Notes under the pieces: model-generated | What the model saw: the letters and a program-made list of their open reading frames with translations, nothing else | The model's database searches: none | What the model was told of the DNA's origin: nothing | In this document: positions 31,554-39,007 of the stretch, in pieces | Position numbering within the stretch: position 1 is the stretch's first letter | Layout of the letters: every line of letters begins with the position of its first letter | DNA from: Paenibacillus sp. 598K | GTDB lineage: Bacteria; Bacillota; Bacilli; Paenibacillales; Paenibacillaceae | Length of the DNA: 41,193 nt | Assembly (NCBI RefSeq): GCF_003851045.1 | Contig: NZ_BFBX01000032.1 | Coordinates: forward strand, 55,172-96,364 | Reading direction: 5' to 3' | Translations under genes and position numbers: made by a program

Positions 31554-32422
31554 TGGTTAAACGCATAGCAGCTCTCGTCGTAGCGGTAGTCGCACTTATC
31601 CTGCTCTTCTCCTCGCTGTTCATCGTCAAGGAAGGCGAGTACAAGGTTGTGCTGCGGTTCAGCGAGGCCGTCCGCATCCACACCGAACCGGGGATGAAAT
31701 TCAAGGTTCCATTTATCGAGTCGGTTACTTCGTTGCCGAAATATCAGATCATCTACGATGACAACAAGCCAACCGAGATTCTGACCAAGGACAAGAAGCC
31801 GATCAAGGTCGATAACTATACCGTATGGCGGATTACGCAGCCGCAGCAATTCCTGCGGACGCTGAAGACGATCAGCTCGGCCGAGGCGCGGATCGGCGAC
31901 AACGTGTACAGCACGGTCCGCCGCAAGCTCTCCGAGATCGAATACGGGGACATCATCAGCGAGAATACGGCGCGCGGCGATCTGAACGTCGAGATTACCC
32001 GCGAGGTGGCCGAGACGGCCGAGCGTCAGAACTACGGCATCCAGATCGTCGATGTGCGGATCAAGCGGACCGATCTGCCCGAGGAGAATAAGGACAGCGT
32101 CTACGAGCGGATGATCTCCGACCGCCAGTCGATCGCTGCCGGCTATCTCTCGGAGGGCGACGAGGAGTCGCGCAAGATTACAGCGAGCGCTGATCGTCAG
32201 GCTCGCGAGCTGATGGCCAAAGCAGAGTCAGAGGCGAAGAAGATCGTCGCCGAAGGCGAGCAGGAGGCAGCCCGCATTTACAACGAAGCCTACGGCAAGG
32301 ACACGAATTTCTATCAGCTGTACCGGACCCTGGAGAGCTACGTGACGACGATTCAGGACGAGACAGTCATCATGCTGCCGATCGATTCGCCGTATACGCG
32401 GATGTTGCTGGGCAGAGAATAG
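31553..32422 (+). CDS. hflC: HflC, SPFH/prohibitin-family membrane protein
   Basis: Partner of HflK in the FtsH-modulating complex. The 289-residue protein has an N-terminal membrane anchor (~4-23), the SPFH domain beginning VKEGEYKVVLRFSEAVRIHTEPGMKFKVPF, DVRIKRTDLPEENKDSVYERMISDRQ typical of HflC, and a long helix rich in Ala/Glu (ADRQARELMAKAESEAKKIVAEGEQEA). No HflC feature is missing. It is coupled to hflK by a one-base overlap and followed by a terminator. Confidence 0.93.
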   Translation: MVKRIAALVVAVVALILLFSSLFIVKEGEYKVVLRFSEAVRIHTEPGMKFKVPFIESVTSLPKYQIIYDDNKPTEILTKDKKPIKVDNYTVWRITQPQQFLRTLKTISSAEARIGDNVYSTVRRKLSEIEYGDIISENTARGDLNVEITREVAETAERQNYGIQIVDVRIKRTDLPEENKDSVYERMISDRQSIAAGYLSEGDEESRKITASADRQARELMAKAESEAKKIVAEGEQEAARIYNEAYGKDTNFYQLYRTLESYVTTIQDETVIMLPIDSPYTRMLLGRE

Positions 32423-32435
32423 CGTTTTTGCAGCG

Positions 32436-32460
32436 GGGCGGCAGCGATGCCGCCCTTTTT
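32436..32460 (+). terminator. Terminator of hflKC
   Basis: GGGCGGC (32436-32442) and GCCGCCC (32449-32455) with a 6-base loop, followed by TTTTT. Confidence 0.9.
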
Positions 32461-32619
32461 GCCGTCCCGATAGCGGTGATCGGGCAGCGAGACCCTCACA
32501 GGCGGAGTCGTACTTGGATGGCGAGTGCAAAAAAATGTTGGCCTCTCGTATGCGATTCATGCAACCGAATGCGGCCCTCGACGCATCTTAAAGGTAGAGA
32601 GCAGTGAGAGAGGGAGAGA

Positions 32620-33996
32620 ATGCAGATGTACATCAAAGTAAAAGTGGGAACGCTCGTCATCCTCGCCGCTCTGGCGGCATTATGCGCAGGGATAGTGTAT
32701 GCAACCTGGGACAATCCGACGCCGGATCGGCTGGCGTCGCTCATCATCGAGTCCTCGCCCAATCATGGCGATCGCATCGATGTGACGCCACGGGGATACA
32801 GCTATTCGCATCCGAGAGCGAACAAGCGGTCGGATGAACAGTTGCTCGTCGACACGCTCACGATGGTCGAGCAGTATCCCGATCATAGGTGGACGAAGAC
32901 GCAAGGCGCCTACACGCTCGGCCATCTGTATCTGAAGATGGGACAGCGGGAGCAAGCGCTGCACTGGTTCAAGCAAGCTGCCGGGGTGAATGAGGAAGCG
33001 GTGCGATGGGTCGAGATGATGGAGCCGGCCGAGACATCGCACGAGCAGCTGTCGCTCAGCGGCCGCGTCCTGCTGGACGGCAAGCCTGGCTCCAATGTGA
33101 TCGTCTATCTCCGTTCGGTCGATACGGATCATTGGTACAGTCCGGGCTATCTGCACTACCCGGCCGTGATGACCGACCGCGACGGCGAGTATCGCATCTA
33201 TGGCGCGAGCCCCGGACGTTATGAGGTCGGTGTCGCCGTATTGCCGGAGCAACTGGAGGGGCTTGTCCGCACGGAGTCGCCCGAGGAGCCGGTAAGTCTG
33301 GCGGGCGACAGTCCGCAGACGCTGGATGTGCGCTTCGTGCCGAAGCTGCAGACGATCTCTCCCGGCGATGGGACGCAGATCGACGACGAGCAGCTGCGCT
33401 TCGTCTGGGAGCCTTATCCTGGCGCTGCGAGCTACCGATTGAACATCCAGTCGATCCAGAGAGACGAGCAGGGCAGACTATCCGGTACGACGACCCATGG
33501 CCTAGAGGAGTCCTGGACCGGTACGGAAGCCGTCTATACGGTAGACGAGCTGCGCGGTTATCCCGAGGGCATCTTTAGCGACATGGAGGGGCCCAAGCCG
33601 TCCTCGATCCTCGGCATCGTCTATCCTGGCGGTCTGTTCAGCTGGTCGGTCGATGCGTACGACGAGCAGGGGCTGAAGCTGAGCAGCAGCAGCACCTATT
33701 ACGCGGTCTATGCCGGACGCCTGCCGATCTTCTCATTGTCCGACCGCGATCAGCTTGCCGGTGATCGTTATGTATTGGCTCGCGACTGGGAGCGGGCGAT
33801 CGAGGCGTATCGACAAGAGGAGGATCGTCAGGATGCGATCCGGGCGCTCGGGCGCATCTATGCGATCGGCACCGGCAACAGCGGCGAAGGCAAGGACCCG
33901 CAGCTCGCCCTGGATTATTTCGGTCGGCTGACCGAGCTGTCGCCCTATGATGAGGGACTGGTAGACATGCTGCGGTCGGAGGAGCCAGGCGAGTGA
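32620..33996 (+). CDS. Membrane-anchored extracytoplasmic protein with TPR-like and carboxypeptidase-regulatory-like parts
   Basis: A 458-residue protein of unknown function. One hydrophobic segment (~10-29) serves as an uncleaved anchor or signal, leaving the rest outside the cell. Residues ~75-125 look like a TPR pair (GAYTLGHLYLKMGQREQALHWFKQA). A carboxypeptidase regulatory-like/transthyretin fold follows (SGRVLLDGKPGSNVIVYL, then DRDGEYRIYGASPGRYEVGV at ~185-205). A fibronectin-like section (FVWEPYPGAASYRLNI) and a C-terminal helical repeat (DWERAIEAYRQEEDRQDAIRALGRIY) complete it. ATG codons lie at 32620 and 32626; AGGGAG at 32611-32616 would suit the second a little better. Its GTGA overlap with the sigma-factor gene means one operon, so it is a likely sensor, regulator or partner of that sigma factor. 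Confidence 0.78.
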   Translation: MQMYIKVKVGTLVILAALAALCAGIVYATWDNPTPDRLASLIIESSPNHGDRIDVTPRGYSYSHPRANKRSDEQLLVDTLTMVEQYPDHRWTKTQGAYTLGHLYLKMGQREQALHWFKQAAGVNEEAVRWVEMMEPAETSHEQLSLSGRVLLDGKPGSNVIVYLRSVDTDHWYSPGYLHYPAVMTDRDGEYRIYGASPGRYEVGVAVLPEQLEGLVRTESPEEPVSLAGDSPQTLDVRFVPKLQTISPGDGTQIDDEQLRFVWEPYPGAASYRLNIQSIQRDEQGRLSGTTTHGLEESWTGTEAVYTVDELRGYPEGIFSDMEGPKPSSILGIVYPGGLFSWSVDAYDEQGLKLSSSSTYYAVYAGRLPIFSLSDRDQLAGDRYVLARDWERAIEAYRQEEDRQDAIRALGRIYAIGTGNSGEGKDPQLALDYFGRLTELSPYDEGLVDMLRSEEPGE

Positions 33997-34565
33997 GCGG
34001 GGCAGTGGAGACGAATCGGTCTGATGATCGGCAGGAGCCGCCGGATCAACTGCTGGCGGACCGGATGAGATCGGGCGATCAGGAGGCCTTGCGACTGACG
34101 ATGGAACGCTACGGCGGACTGATCCTGCGCACCGCCTTCCTGCTGCTGCGGGATCGGCACTGGGCGGAGGACGTCAGTCAGGAAGTATTCATCCGGGCGT
34201 TTCGCTCGATCGACCAGCTGCATAATCGAGCGGCTTTGCGACCATGGCTGACGCGGATCACGGTCAACGAATGCCGGCAGCGGATGCGCAAGGCGGCGTG
34301 GAAACGTCTGGTGTTCGGCGAGCAGGCGATGCCGGAGCTGCCGTCGACGTTGCCCGGACCGGAAGCCTCTGCGACCGAGCTGACGCTGGCCGCCGATATC
34401 CAGTCGCTGCCCTACAAATATAGGGAGGTCGTCGTCCTCCATTATTATCATGATCTGTCGATCGAGGCGATCTGCGGACAGCTCCGGGAGAAGCCCGGCA
34501 CGATCAAGAGCAGGCTGGCACGAGCGCGAGCAATGCTGAAGCACAAGCTGGATGGGGAGGAATGA
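33993..34565 (+). CDS. ECF-type RNA polymerase sigma factor
   Basis: A 190-residue extracytoplasmic-function sigma factor. Region 2 lies at ~30-95 (YGGLILRTAFLLLRDRHWAEDVSQEVFIRAF, with the core DVSQEVF) and region 4 at ~130-185 (LPYKYREVVVLHYYHDLSIEAICGQL then PGTIKSRLARARAML), joined by a short linker, without region 3, as in all ECF factors. The start is GTG at 33993 inside the preceding stop, and the stop overlaps the next gene (ATGA). Target promoters cannot be deduced; no clear AAC/CGT-type ECF promoter stands before the operon. Confidence 0.93.
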   Translation: MSGAVETNRSDDRQEPPDQLLADRMRSGDQEALRLTMERYGGLILRTAFLLLRDRHWAEDVSQEVFIRAFRSIDQLHNRAALRPWLTRITVNECRQRMRKAAWKRLVFGEQAMPELPSTLPGPEASATELTLAADIQSLPYKYREVVVLHYYHDLSIEAICGQLREKPGTIKSRLARARAMLKHKLDGEE

Positions 34566-34879
34566 GCATGTCGGAGCATAATCGTATACGACCGGCGGAA
34601 CAGCTGGATGAGGAGACGCGGGAACTCGTCTTCACGACGGGGATGCAGACACGGGTCCTCGACCGTCTGCAGCGCCCGGAGCGCTGGTGGCAGCGCGAGG
34701 TTCGCATCCATGTGCCGACGGCGCTCGCAGCTGTCGTCCTCTGCCTGGGCTTGGCCTGGTGGCGGCTCGACTTGCCGATGCCGGACAACCCCGCCGCAGC
34801 CCGCGAGCCGGCGCTGATCGCGCTGCAATCGGGCATCTTCGTGGAATCCGAGCTGGATCGGATGATGGAGGGGGAATAG
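34562..34879 (+). CDS. Small single-pass membrane protein, putative anti-sigma factor
   Basis: A 105-residue protein starting in the ATGA overlap with the sigma gene. Residues 1-48 are cytoplasmic and charged (DEETRELVFTTGMQTRVLDRLQ), one membrane helix covers ~52-68 (VPTALAAVVLCLGLAWW), and a short external tail ends acidic. Position directly after an ECF sigma gene and the one-helix layout suggest an anti-sigma factor. It lacks the HxxxCxxC zinc motif of ZAS-type anti-sigmas and is shorter than most, so the call is by context. The upstream 458-residue protein could complement its external part. Confidence 0.65.
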   Translation: MSMSEHNRIRPAEQLDEETRELVFTTGMQTRVLDRLQRPERWWQREVRIHVPTALAAVVLCLGLAWWRLDLPMPDNPAAAREPALIALQSGIFVESELDRMMEGE

Positions 34880-34899
34880 CCGGAGCAATTATCAGGCTG

Positions 34900-35055
34900 C
34901 CCTCAAAAGGCCGAAGAGGCACGGGAACGAATCTGTAGAAGCGAAGCGTTCGCCTTTGTCCCCGGATTTCAACCGCTAATGCGGTACAAACCAAGAAATC
35001 TGGGGACAACAGCGATCGGAAGATCGATCCCGTTACCGTAGGCTTCTTTTGAGGG
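34900..35055. repeat. 156-bp palindromic repeat element (MITE/REP-like)
   Basis: Ten-base terminal inverted repeats CCCTCAAAAG (34900-34909) and CTTTTGAGGG (35046-35055) enclose a nested palindrome. Central arms TTGTCCCCGGATTTC (34956-34970) and GAAATCTGGGGACAA (34995-35009) pair over 15 bases with one G-T wobble, and hold an ACCGC/GCGGT hairpin at 34972-34985. Each outer arm carries a small side hairpin (GCGAA/TTCGC near 34941; CGATC/GATCG near 35013). No open frame or transposase. Its single-stranded form could fold into a branched structure. Confidence 0.75.
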
Positions 35056-35086
35056 AAGTCTGTATAGAAGCGCGGCAATGAGACGC

Positions 35087-35116
35087 TTGCATCCTGGCAC
35101 CGCTCTGAGCTATAAT
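35087..35116 (+). promoter_or_regulatory. pheST promoter
   Basis: TTGCAT (35087-35092) and a perfect TATAAT (35111-35116) are 18 bases apart, just upstream of the T-box leader. Confidence 0.75.
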
Positions 35117-35139
35117 ATTAAGAATCGAAATTGTAAATG

Positions 35140-35397
35140 CAGTGATGGAGAAGAGTACGCAGTGCTACTGAACAGGGAGAGGACGCCGCGATTGAGAGTG
35201 TCCTTACAGACTCAGGCTGCCGAAGTTCGCTCCGGAGCAGCCCTCTGAACGACCGGTCTCGTCCGGTTCCGGTAGGAGGCGCCGGCACAGACCGTTATCT
35301 GGCTGAGGGATTGCAGGCGCGTACATGTGCGTCAGGCAGTCCGAATTAGGGTGGTACCACGGTTCTTTCGTCCCTTGCGGGAGGAAGGGCCTTTTTT
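35140..35397 (+). ncRNA. T-box riboswitch (tRNA-Phe sensing) with terminator
   Basis: The leader of pheS begins with the stem I hallmark GATGGAGAAGAGTACGC and contains AGAGAG-type apical loop pieces (GGGAGAGGAC, GAGAGTGTCC). The specifier is best read as TTC (Phe) at 35226-35228, followed by the usual GCTCCGGAGC closing sequence. The T-box AGGGTGGTACCACG is at 35348-35361; its TGGT pairs with the acceptor end of uncharged tRNA to form the antiterminator. The competing terminator spans about 35361-35397, ending in TTTTTT. Uncharged tRNA-Phe should raise pheST expression. Class certain, specifier fairly sure. Confidence 0.92.
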
Positions 35398-35426
35398 ATT
35401 TGCTCATTTTCAGGAGGCGAACAGCG

Positions 35427-36458
35427 ATGAAAGAACGTTTGGAAGCTCTGCGCGTAGAAGCGCTGGAGGCGTTGCAGCAGGTAGCCGACCCCGGCAGTCT
35501 GAACGACCTGCGGATCAAGTATCTGGGCAAGAAAGGCGCGTTGACCGAGATTTTGCGCGGCATGGGCGGCTTGAGCGCGGAGGAGCGGCCTGTCGTCGGG
35601 CAGGTAGCCAACGACGTGCGCAGTGCTATCGAAGGCGCAATCGACGAGCTGCAGGAGCGGTTCCAGCGCGAGGAGACAGCAGGCAGGCTGCGCGCCGAGA
35701 CGATCGACGTGACGCTGCCCGGCAAAGCGCCGGCAAGCGGCGCCGTCCATCCGCTCAACAAGGTGGCGCAGGAGATTGAGGATGCCTTCATCGGCATGGG
35801 CTATACGATCGCCGAGGGCCCGGAGGTCGAAGAGGATTTCTATAACTTCGAAGCGCTCAATTTGCCGAAAAACCATCCGGCGCGCGACATGCAAGATTCC
35901 TTTTACATCACCGACGAGATCCTGATGCGCACGCATACGTCGCCGGTCCAGGTGCGGACGATGAAGCAAATGAACGGCAAGCCCGTCAAGGTCATCTGCC
36001 CCGGCAAGGTGTATCGCCGCGATGACGACGATGCGACGCATTCGTTCCAGTTCAACCAGATCGAAGGTCTGGTCATCGACAAAAACATCCGCATGAGCGA
36101 TTTGAAGGGCACGCTGTTGCAATTCGTGCAGCAGATGTTCGGCCGTCAGGCGCAGATCCGCCTCCGTCCAAGCTTCTTCCCGTTCACCGAGCCGAGCGCC
36201 GAGGTCGACGTCACCTGCGTCCAGTGTCAAGGCCATGGATGTCGGATGTGCAAGCAGACCGGCTGGTTGGAGATTCTCGGCTGCGGTATGGTTCACCCGC
36301 GCGTTCTGGAGATGGGCGGCTACGATCCCGAGGAAGTGAGCGGCTTTGCGTTTGGCATGGGCGTCGAGCGGATCGCGCTGCTGAAGTATGGCATCGACGA
36401 TATCCGTCATTTCTATGCTAATGACCTCCGGTTCCTGAGCCAGTTCACCAGAATGTGA
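35427..36458 (+). CDS. pheS: Phenylalanine-tRNA ligase, alpha subunit
   Basis: Catalytic subunit of the alpha2-beta2 phenylalanyl-tRNA synthetase. The 343-residue class II enzyme has an N-terminal coiled coil (~1-85) that binds tRNA, then motif 1 ([19 protein letters not shown]), motif 2 ([27 protein letters not shown]) and motif 3 ([22 protein letters not shown]). The frame extends back to 35325 across the terminator, but AGGAGG at 35412-35417 and the family's MKERLEAL start place it at 35427. Controlled by the T-box above. pheT starts 19 bases after its stop. Confidence 0.97.
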   Translation: MKERLEALRVEALEALQQVADPGSLNDLRIKYLGKKGALTEILRGMGGLSAEERPVVGQVANDVRSAIEGAIDELQERFQREETAGRLRAETIDVTLPGKAPASGAVHPLNKVAQEIEDAFIGMGYTIAEGPEVEEDFYNFEALNLPKNHPARDMQDSFYITDEILMRTHTSPVQVRTMKQMNGKPVKVICPGKVYRRDDDDATHSFQFNQIEGLVIDKNIRMSDLKGTLLQFVQQMFGRQAQIRLRPSFFPFTEPSAEVDVTCVQCQGHGCRMCKQTGWLEILGCGMVHPRVLEMGGYDPEEVSGFAFGMGVERIALLKYGIDDIRHFYANDLRFLSQFTRM

Positions 36459-36477
36459 CGAAAGGAAGAAAACAGAG

Positions 36478-38919
36478 ATGAACGTATCCTATAAATGGCT
36501 AAATGAATATGTCGACCTGAGCGGACTGACCCCTGAAGAGATCGCGGAGCGGATGACAGGCGGCGGCATCGAGATCGACCGCGTCGAGTCGCGCAATCAG
36601 GGCGTCACCGGCGTCGTCGTCGGCTATGTGAAGCATAAAGAAAAGCATCCCGACGCAGACAAGCTGAATGTGTGCAAGGTGGATGTCGGCACGGACGAGG
36701 AACTGCAGATCGTCTGCGGCGCGTCGAATGTCGATGCCGGTCAGCATGTGCCAGTTGCCGTCGTCGGCGCCAAGCTGCCGGGCGGACTCCACATCAAGCG
36801 GGCCAAGCTGCGCGGCGTCGAGTCGCAAGGGATGATCTGCTCCGCCAAGGAGCTGGGCCTGCCTGAGAAGCTGCTGCCGCGCGAGCAGCAGGAGGGTATC
36901 CTCGTGCTGCCGTCCACGCTGACGCTCGGCACGCCGATCGCCGAGGCGCTAGGCCTTGACGATGCTGTGCTGGAGCTAGATCTGACGCCGAATCGCTCGG
37001 ATTGCCTGAGCATGCTGGGCGCGGCCTACGAGGTGGCGGCGCTGACCGGGCTCGACGTGAAGCTGCCCGATACCCGGATCATCGATGCGGCGGAGCAGAC
37101 GGCCGATCATATCACGGTCGCGATCGAGGCGCCGGAGCAGTGTCTCCACTATGCGGCTCGCTATATCAAGGGCGTGAAGATCGCGCCATCGCCGCTCTGG
37201 CTGCAGAACCGCCTCGTTGCGGCAGGCGTGCGCCCGATCAACAATATCGTCGATATTACGAACTACGTCATGCTGGAGTACGGTCAACCGCTCCACGCCT
37301 TCGACGCGGATCGGGTGCCCGGCGGCCGCATCGTCGTCAGACTGGCTCGAGAAGGAGAGACGCTACAGACCCTCGATGATCAGGAACGCAAGCTGGATGC
37401 CTCGATGCTGGTCATCACCGACGGCGATCAGCCGATCGCGCTGGCCGGCGTGATGGGAGGCGCGAGCAGCGAGGTGACGGCGGATACCGTCAATATCCTG
37501 CTGGAATCGGCTCGCTTCGATGGCGGCACGGTGCGCAAGACGTCGCGTCAGCTCGGACTGCGCTCGGAGTCGAGCGTCCGCTTCGAGAAGGGCGTCGATC
37601 CCAATCGCGTCCTGCCTGCGCTCGACCGCGCGGCTGCGCTGATGGCCCAACTGGCAGGAGGACTCGTCGCCGAAGGCATCGCGCAAGCCGGGAAGCCGGG
37701 AGCGGAGCCGGCCAAGGTGAAGGTCGGGCTGACCAAGATCAACCACTACCTGGGCACAGAGCTGTCGAGTCTCGAGGTGAAGACGATCTTCGCGCGGCTG
37801 GGCTTCGCAGTCGATACGCTGGACGGCGACGTCTTCGAGGTAAGCGTGCCGACCCGGCGCGGCGACATCATGCGAGATGTCGATCTGATCGAAGAGGTGG
37901 CGCGCCTGCACGGCTACGACAATATCCCGACGACCGCGATCGAGGGGGCGGCGACGCCAGGCGCGCTGACTGCGCCGCAGGCGATCCGTCGCGAGCTGCG
38001 TACGCGGCTGACGAGCGCAGGGCTGCACGAGGCTGTCAGCTATTCGTTCACGTCGCCTGCATTGACGGTGCTGTTCCCTGAGCAGACCGCAGGGGCGCGG
38101 CCGATCCGACTGGCGATGCCAATGAGCGAGGAGCGCAGCGTCCTGCGGACGAGTCTGCTGCCGCAGCTGCTCGAGACCGCGGCCTACAATCGCAACCGCA
38201 AAAACGACGATGTCGCCCTCTTCGAGATCGGCAGCGTCTACCATACCGGCGAAGAGACGCTGACGCGCTTGCCACAGGAGAAGCATCGCGTGGCGGGGCT
38301 GATGACCGGCAGCAGACGCAAGGGGCAATGGAACGTCAAGGCCGAGGCGGTAGACTTCTACGATGCGAAGGGGTTGCTCGAGGAGCTGTTCCGCTTGCTC
38401 GGCGTCTCGGACAGCATCCGCTATGAGGCGGCTGCGCCCGCCCACTTCCATCCAGGCCGGACGGCGGCGGTGCTGCTCGAGACCGGTCGCGGCTACGAGC
38501 GGATCGGCTATATCGGCCAGCTCCATCCGGAGCAGCAGCGCGACTTTGAGCTGCAGGACACGTACCTGTTCGAGCTGGAGCTGGCGCCGCTCTACGATGC
38601 GGCCGAGCCTGCGATCGCGTATAAGGCGCTGCCTCGCTTCCCGGCGAGCGGCCGCGATATCGCCGTCGTCGTCGACCACGCCGTCCAGGCTGGCGCGCTG
38701 ACAGCGGCGATCGCCCAGACGGCTGGCGAGCTGCTGGAGTCGGTCGAGGTGTTCGACATCTACACCGGTGAGCGGCTTGGCGAGGGCAAGAAGAGCGTCG
38801 CGCTGGCGCTCGTCTACCGCCACGCGGAACGGACGCTGACCGATGAAGAGGTGACCGAACTGCATGGCAAGGTTGTCGCGCAGCTGGAACAATCTTTTGG
38901 CGCAGAATTGAGAAAATAG
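36478..38919 (+). CDS. pheT: Phenylalanine-tRNA ligase, beta subunit
   Basis: An 813-residue beta subunit that binds tRNA-Phe and edits mischarged Tyr-tRNA. Visible domains: N-terminal MNVSYKWLNEYVDLSGL, the OB-type tRNA-binding domain (~40-150, IVCGASNVDAGQHVPVAVVGAKLPGG), the B3/4 editing domain (~210-390, RPINNIVDITNYVMLEYGQPLHAFD), B5 (~405-475), the catalytic-like core, and the C-terminal anticodon-binding FDX-ACB domain (~720-813, YKALPRFPASGRDIAVVV). Length is normal. Cotranscribed with pheS and followed by a terminator. Confidence 0.97.
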   Translation: MNVSYKWLNEYVDLSGLTPEEIAERMTGGGIEIDRVESRNQGVTGVVVGYVKHKEKHPDADKLNVCKVDVGTDEELQIVCGASNVDAGQHVPVAVVGAKLPGGLHIKRAKLRGVESQGMICSAKELGLPEKLLPREQQEGILVLPSTLTLGTPIAEALGLDDAVLELDLTPNRSDCLSMLGAAYEVAALTGLDVKLPDTRIIDAAEQTADHITVAIEAPEQCLHYAARYIKGVKIAPSPLWLQNRLVAAGVRPINNIVDITNYVMLEYGQPLHAFDADRVPGGRIVVRLAREGETLQTLDDQERKLDASMLVITDGDQPIALAGVMGGASSEVTADTVNILLESARFDGGTVRKTSRQLGLRSESSVRFEKGVDPNRVLPALDRAAALMAQLAGGLVAEGIAQAGKPGAEPAKVKVGLTKINHYLGTELSSLEVKTIFARLGFAVDTLDGDVFEVSVPTRRGDIMRDVDLIEEVARLHGYDNIPTTAIEGAATPGALTAPQAIRRELRTRLTSAGLHEAVSYSFTSPALTVLFPEQTAGARPIRLAMPMSEERSVLRTSLLPQLLETAAYNRNRKNDDVALFEIGSVYHTGEETLTRLPQEKHRVAGLMTGSRRKGQWNVKAEAVDFYDAKGLLEELFRLLGVSDSIRYEAAAPAHFHPGRTAAVLLETGRGYERIGYIGQLHPEQQRDFELQDTYLFELELAPLYDAAEPAIAYKALPRFPASGRDIAVVVDHAVQAGALTAAIAQTAGELLESVEVFDIYTGERLGEGKKSVALALVYRHAERTLTDEEVTELHGKVVAQLEQSFGAELRK

Positions 38920-38931
38920 GCAGGAAAACTC

Positions 38932-38977
38932 AAAGTCACATCGAAGTAGTTCCAAGTGAACAGCGATGTGGCTTTTT
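38932..38977 (+). terminator. Terminator of pheST
   Basis: AAAGTCACATCG (38932-38943) and CGATGTGGCTTT (38964-38975) pair with one G-T wobble; TTC/GAA pair inside the loop. The T run closes the stem. Confidence 0.78.
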
Positions 38978-39007
38978 GCACGCTGGGGAATAGGAGGTAA
39001 CAGCCAA

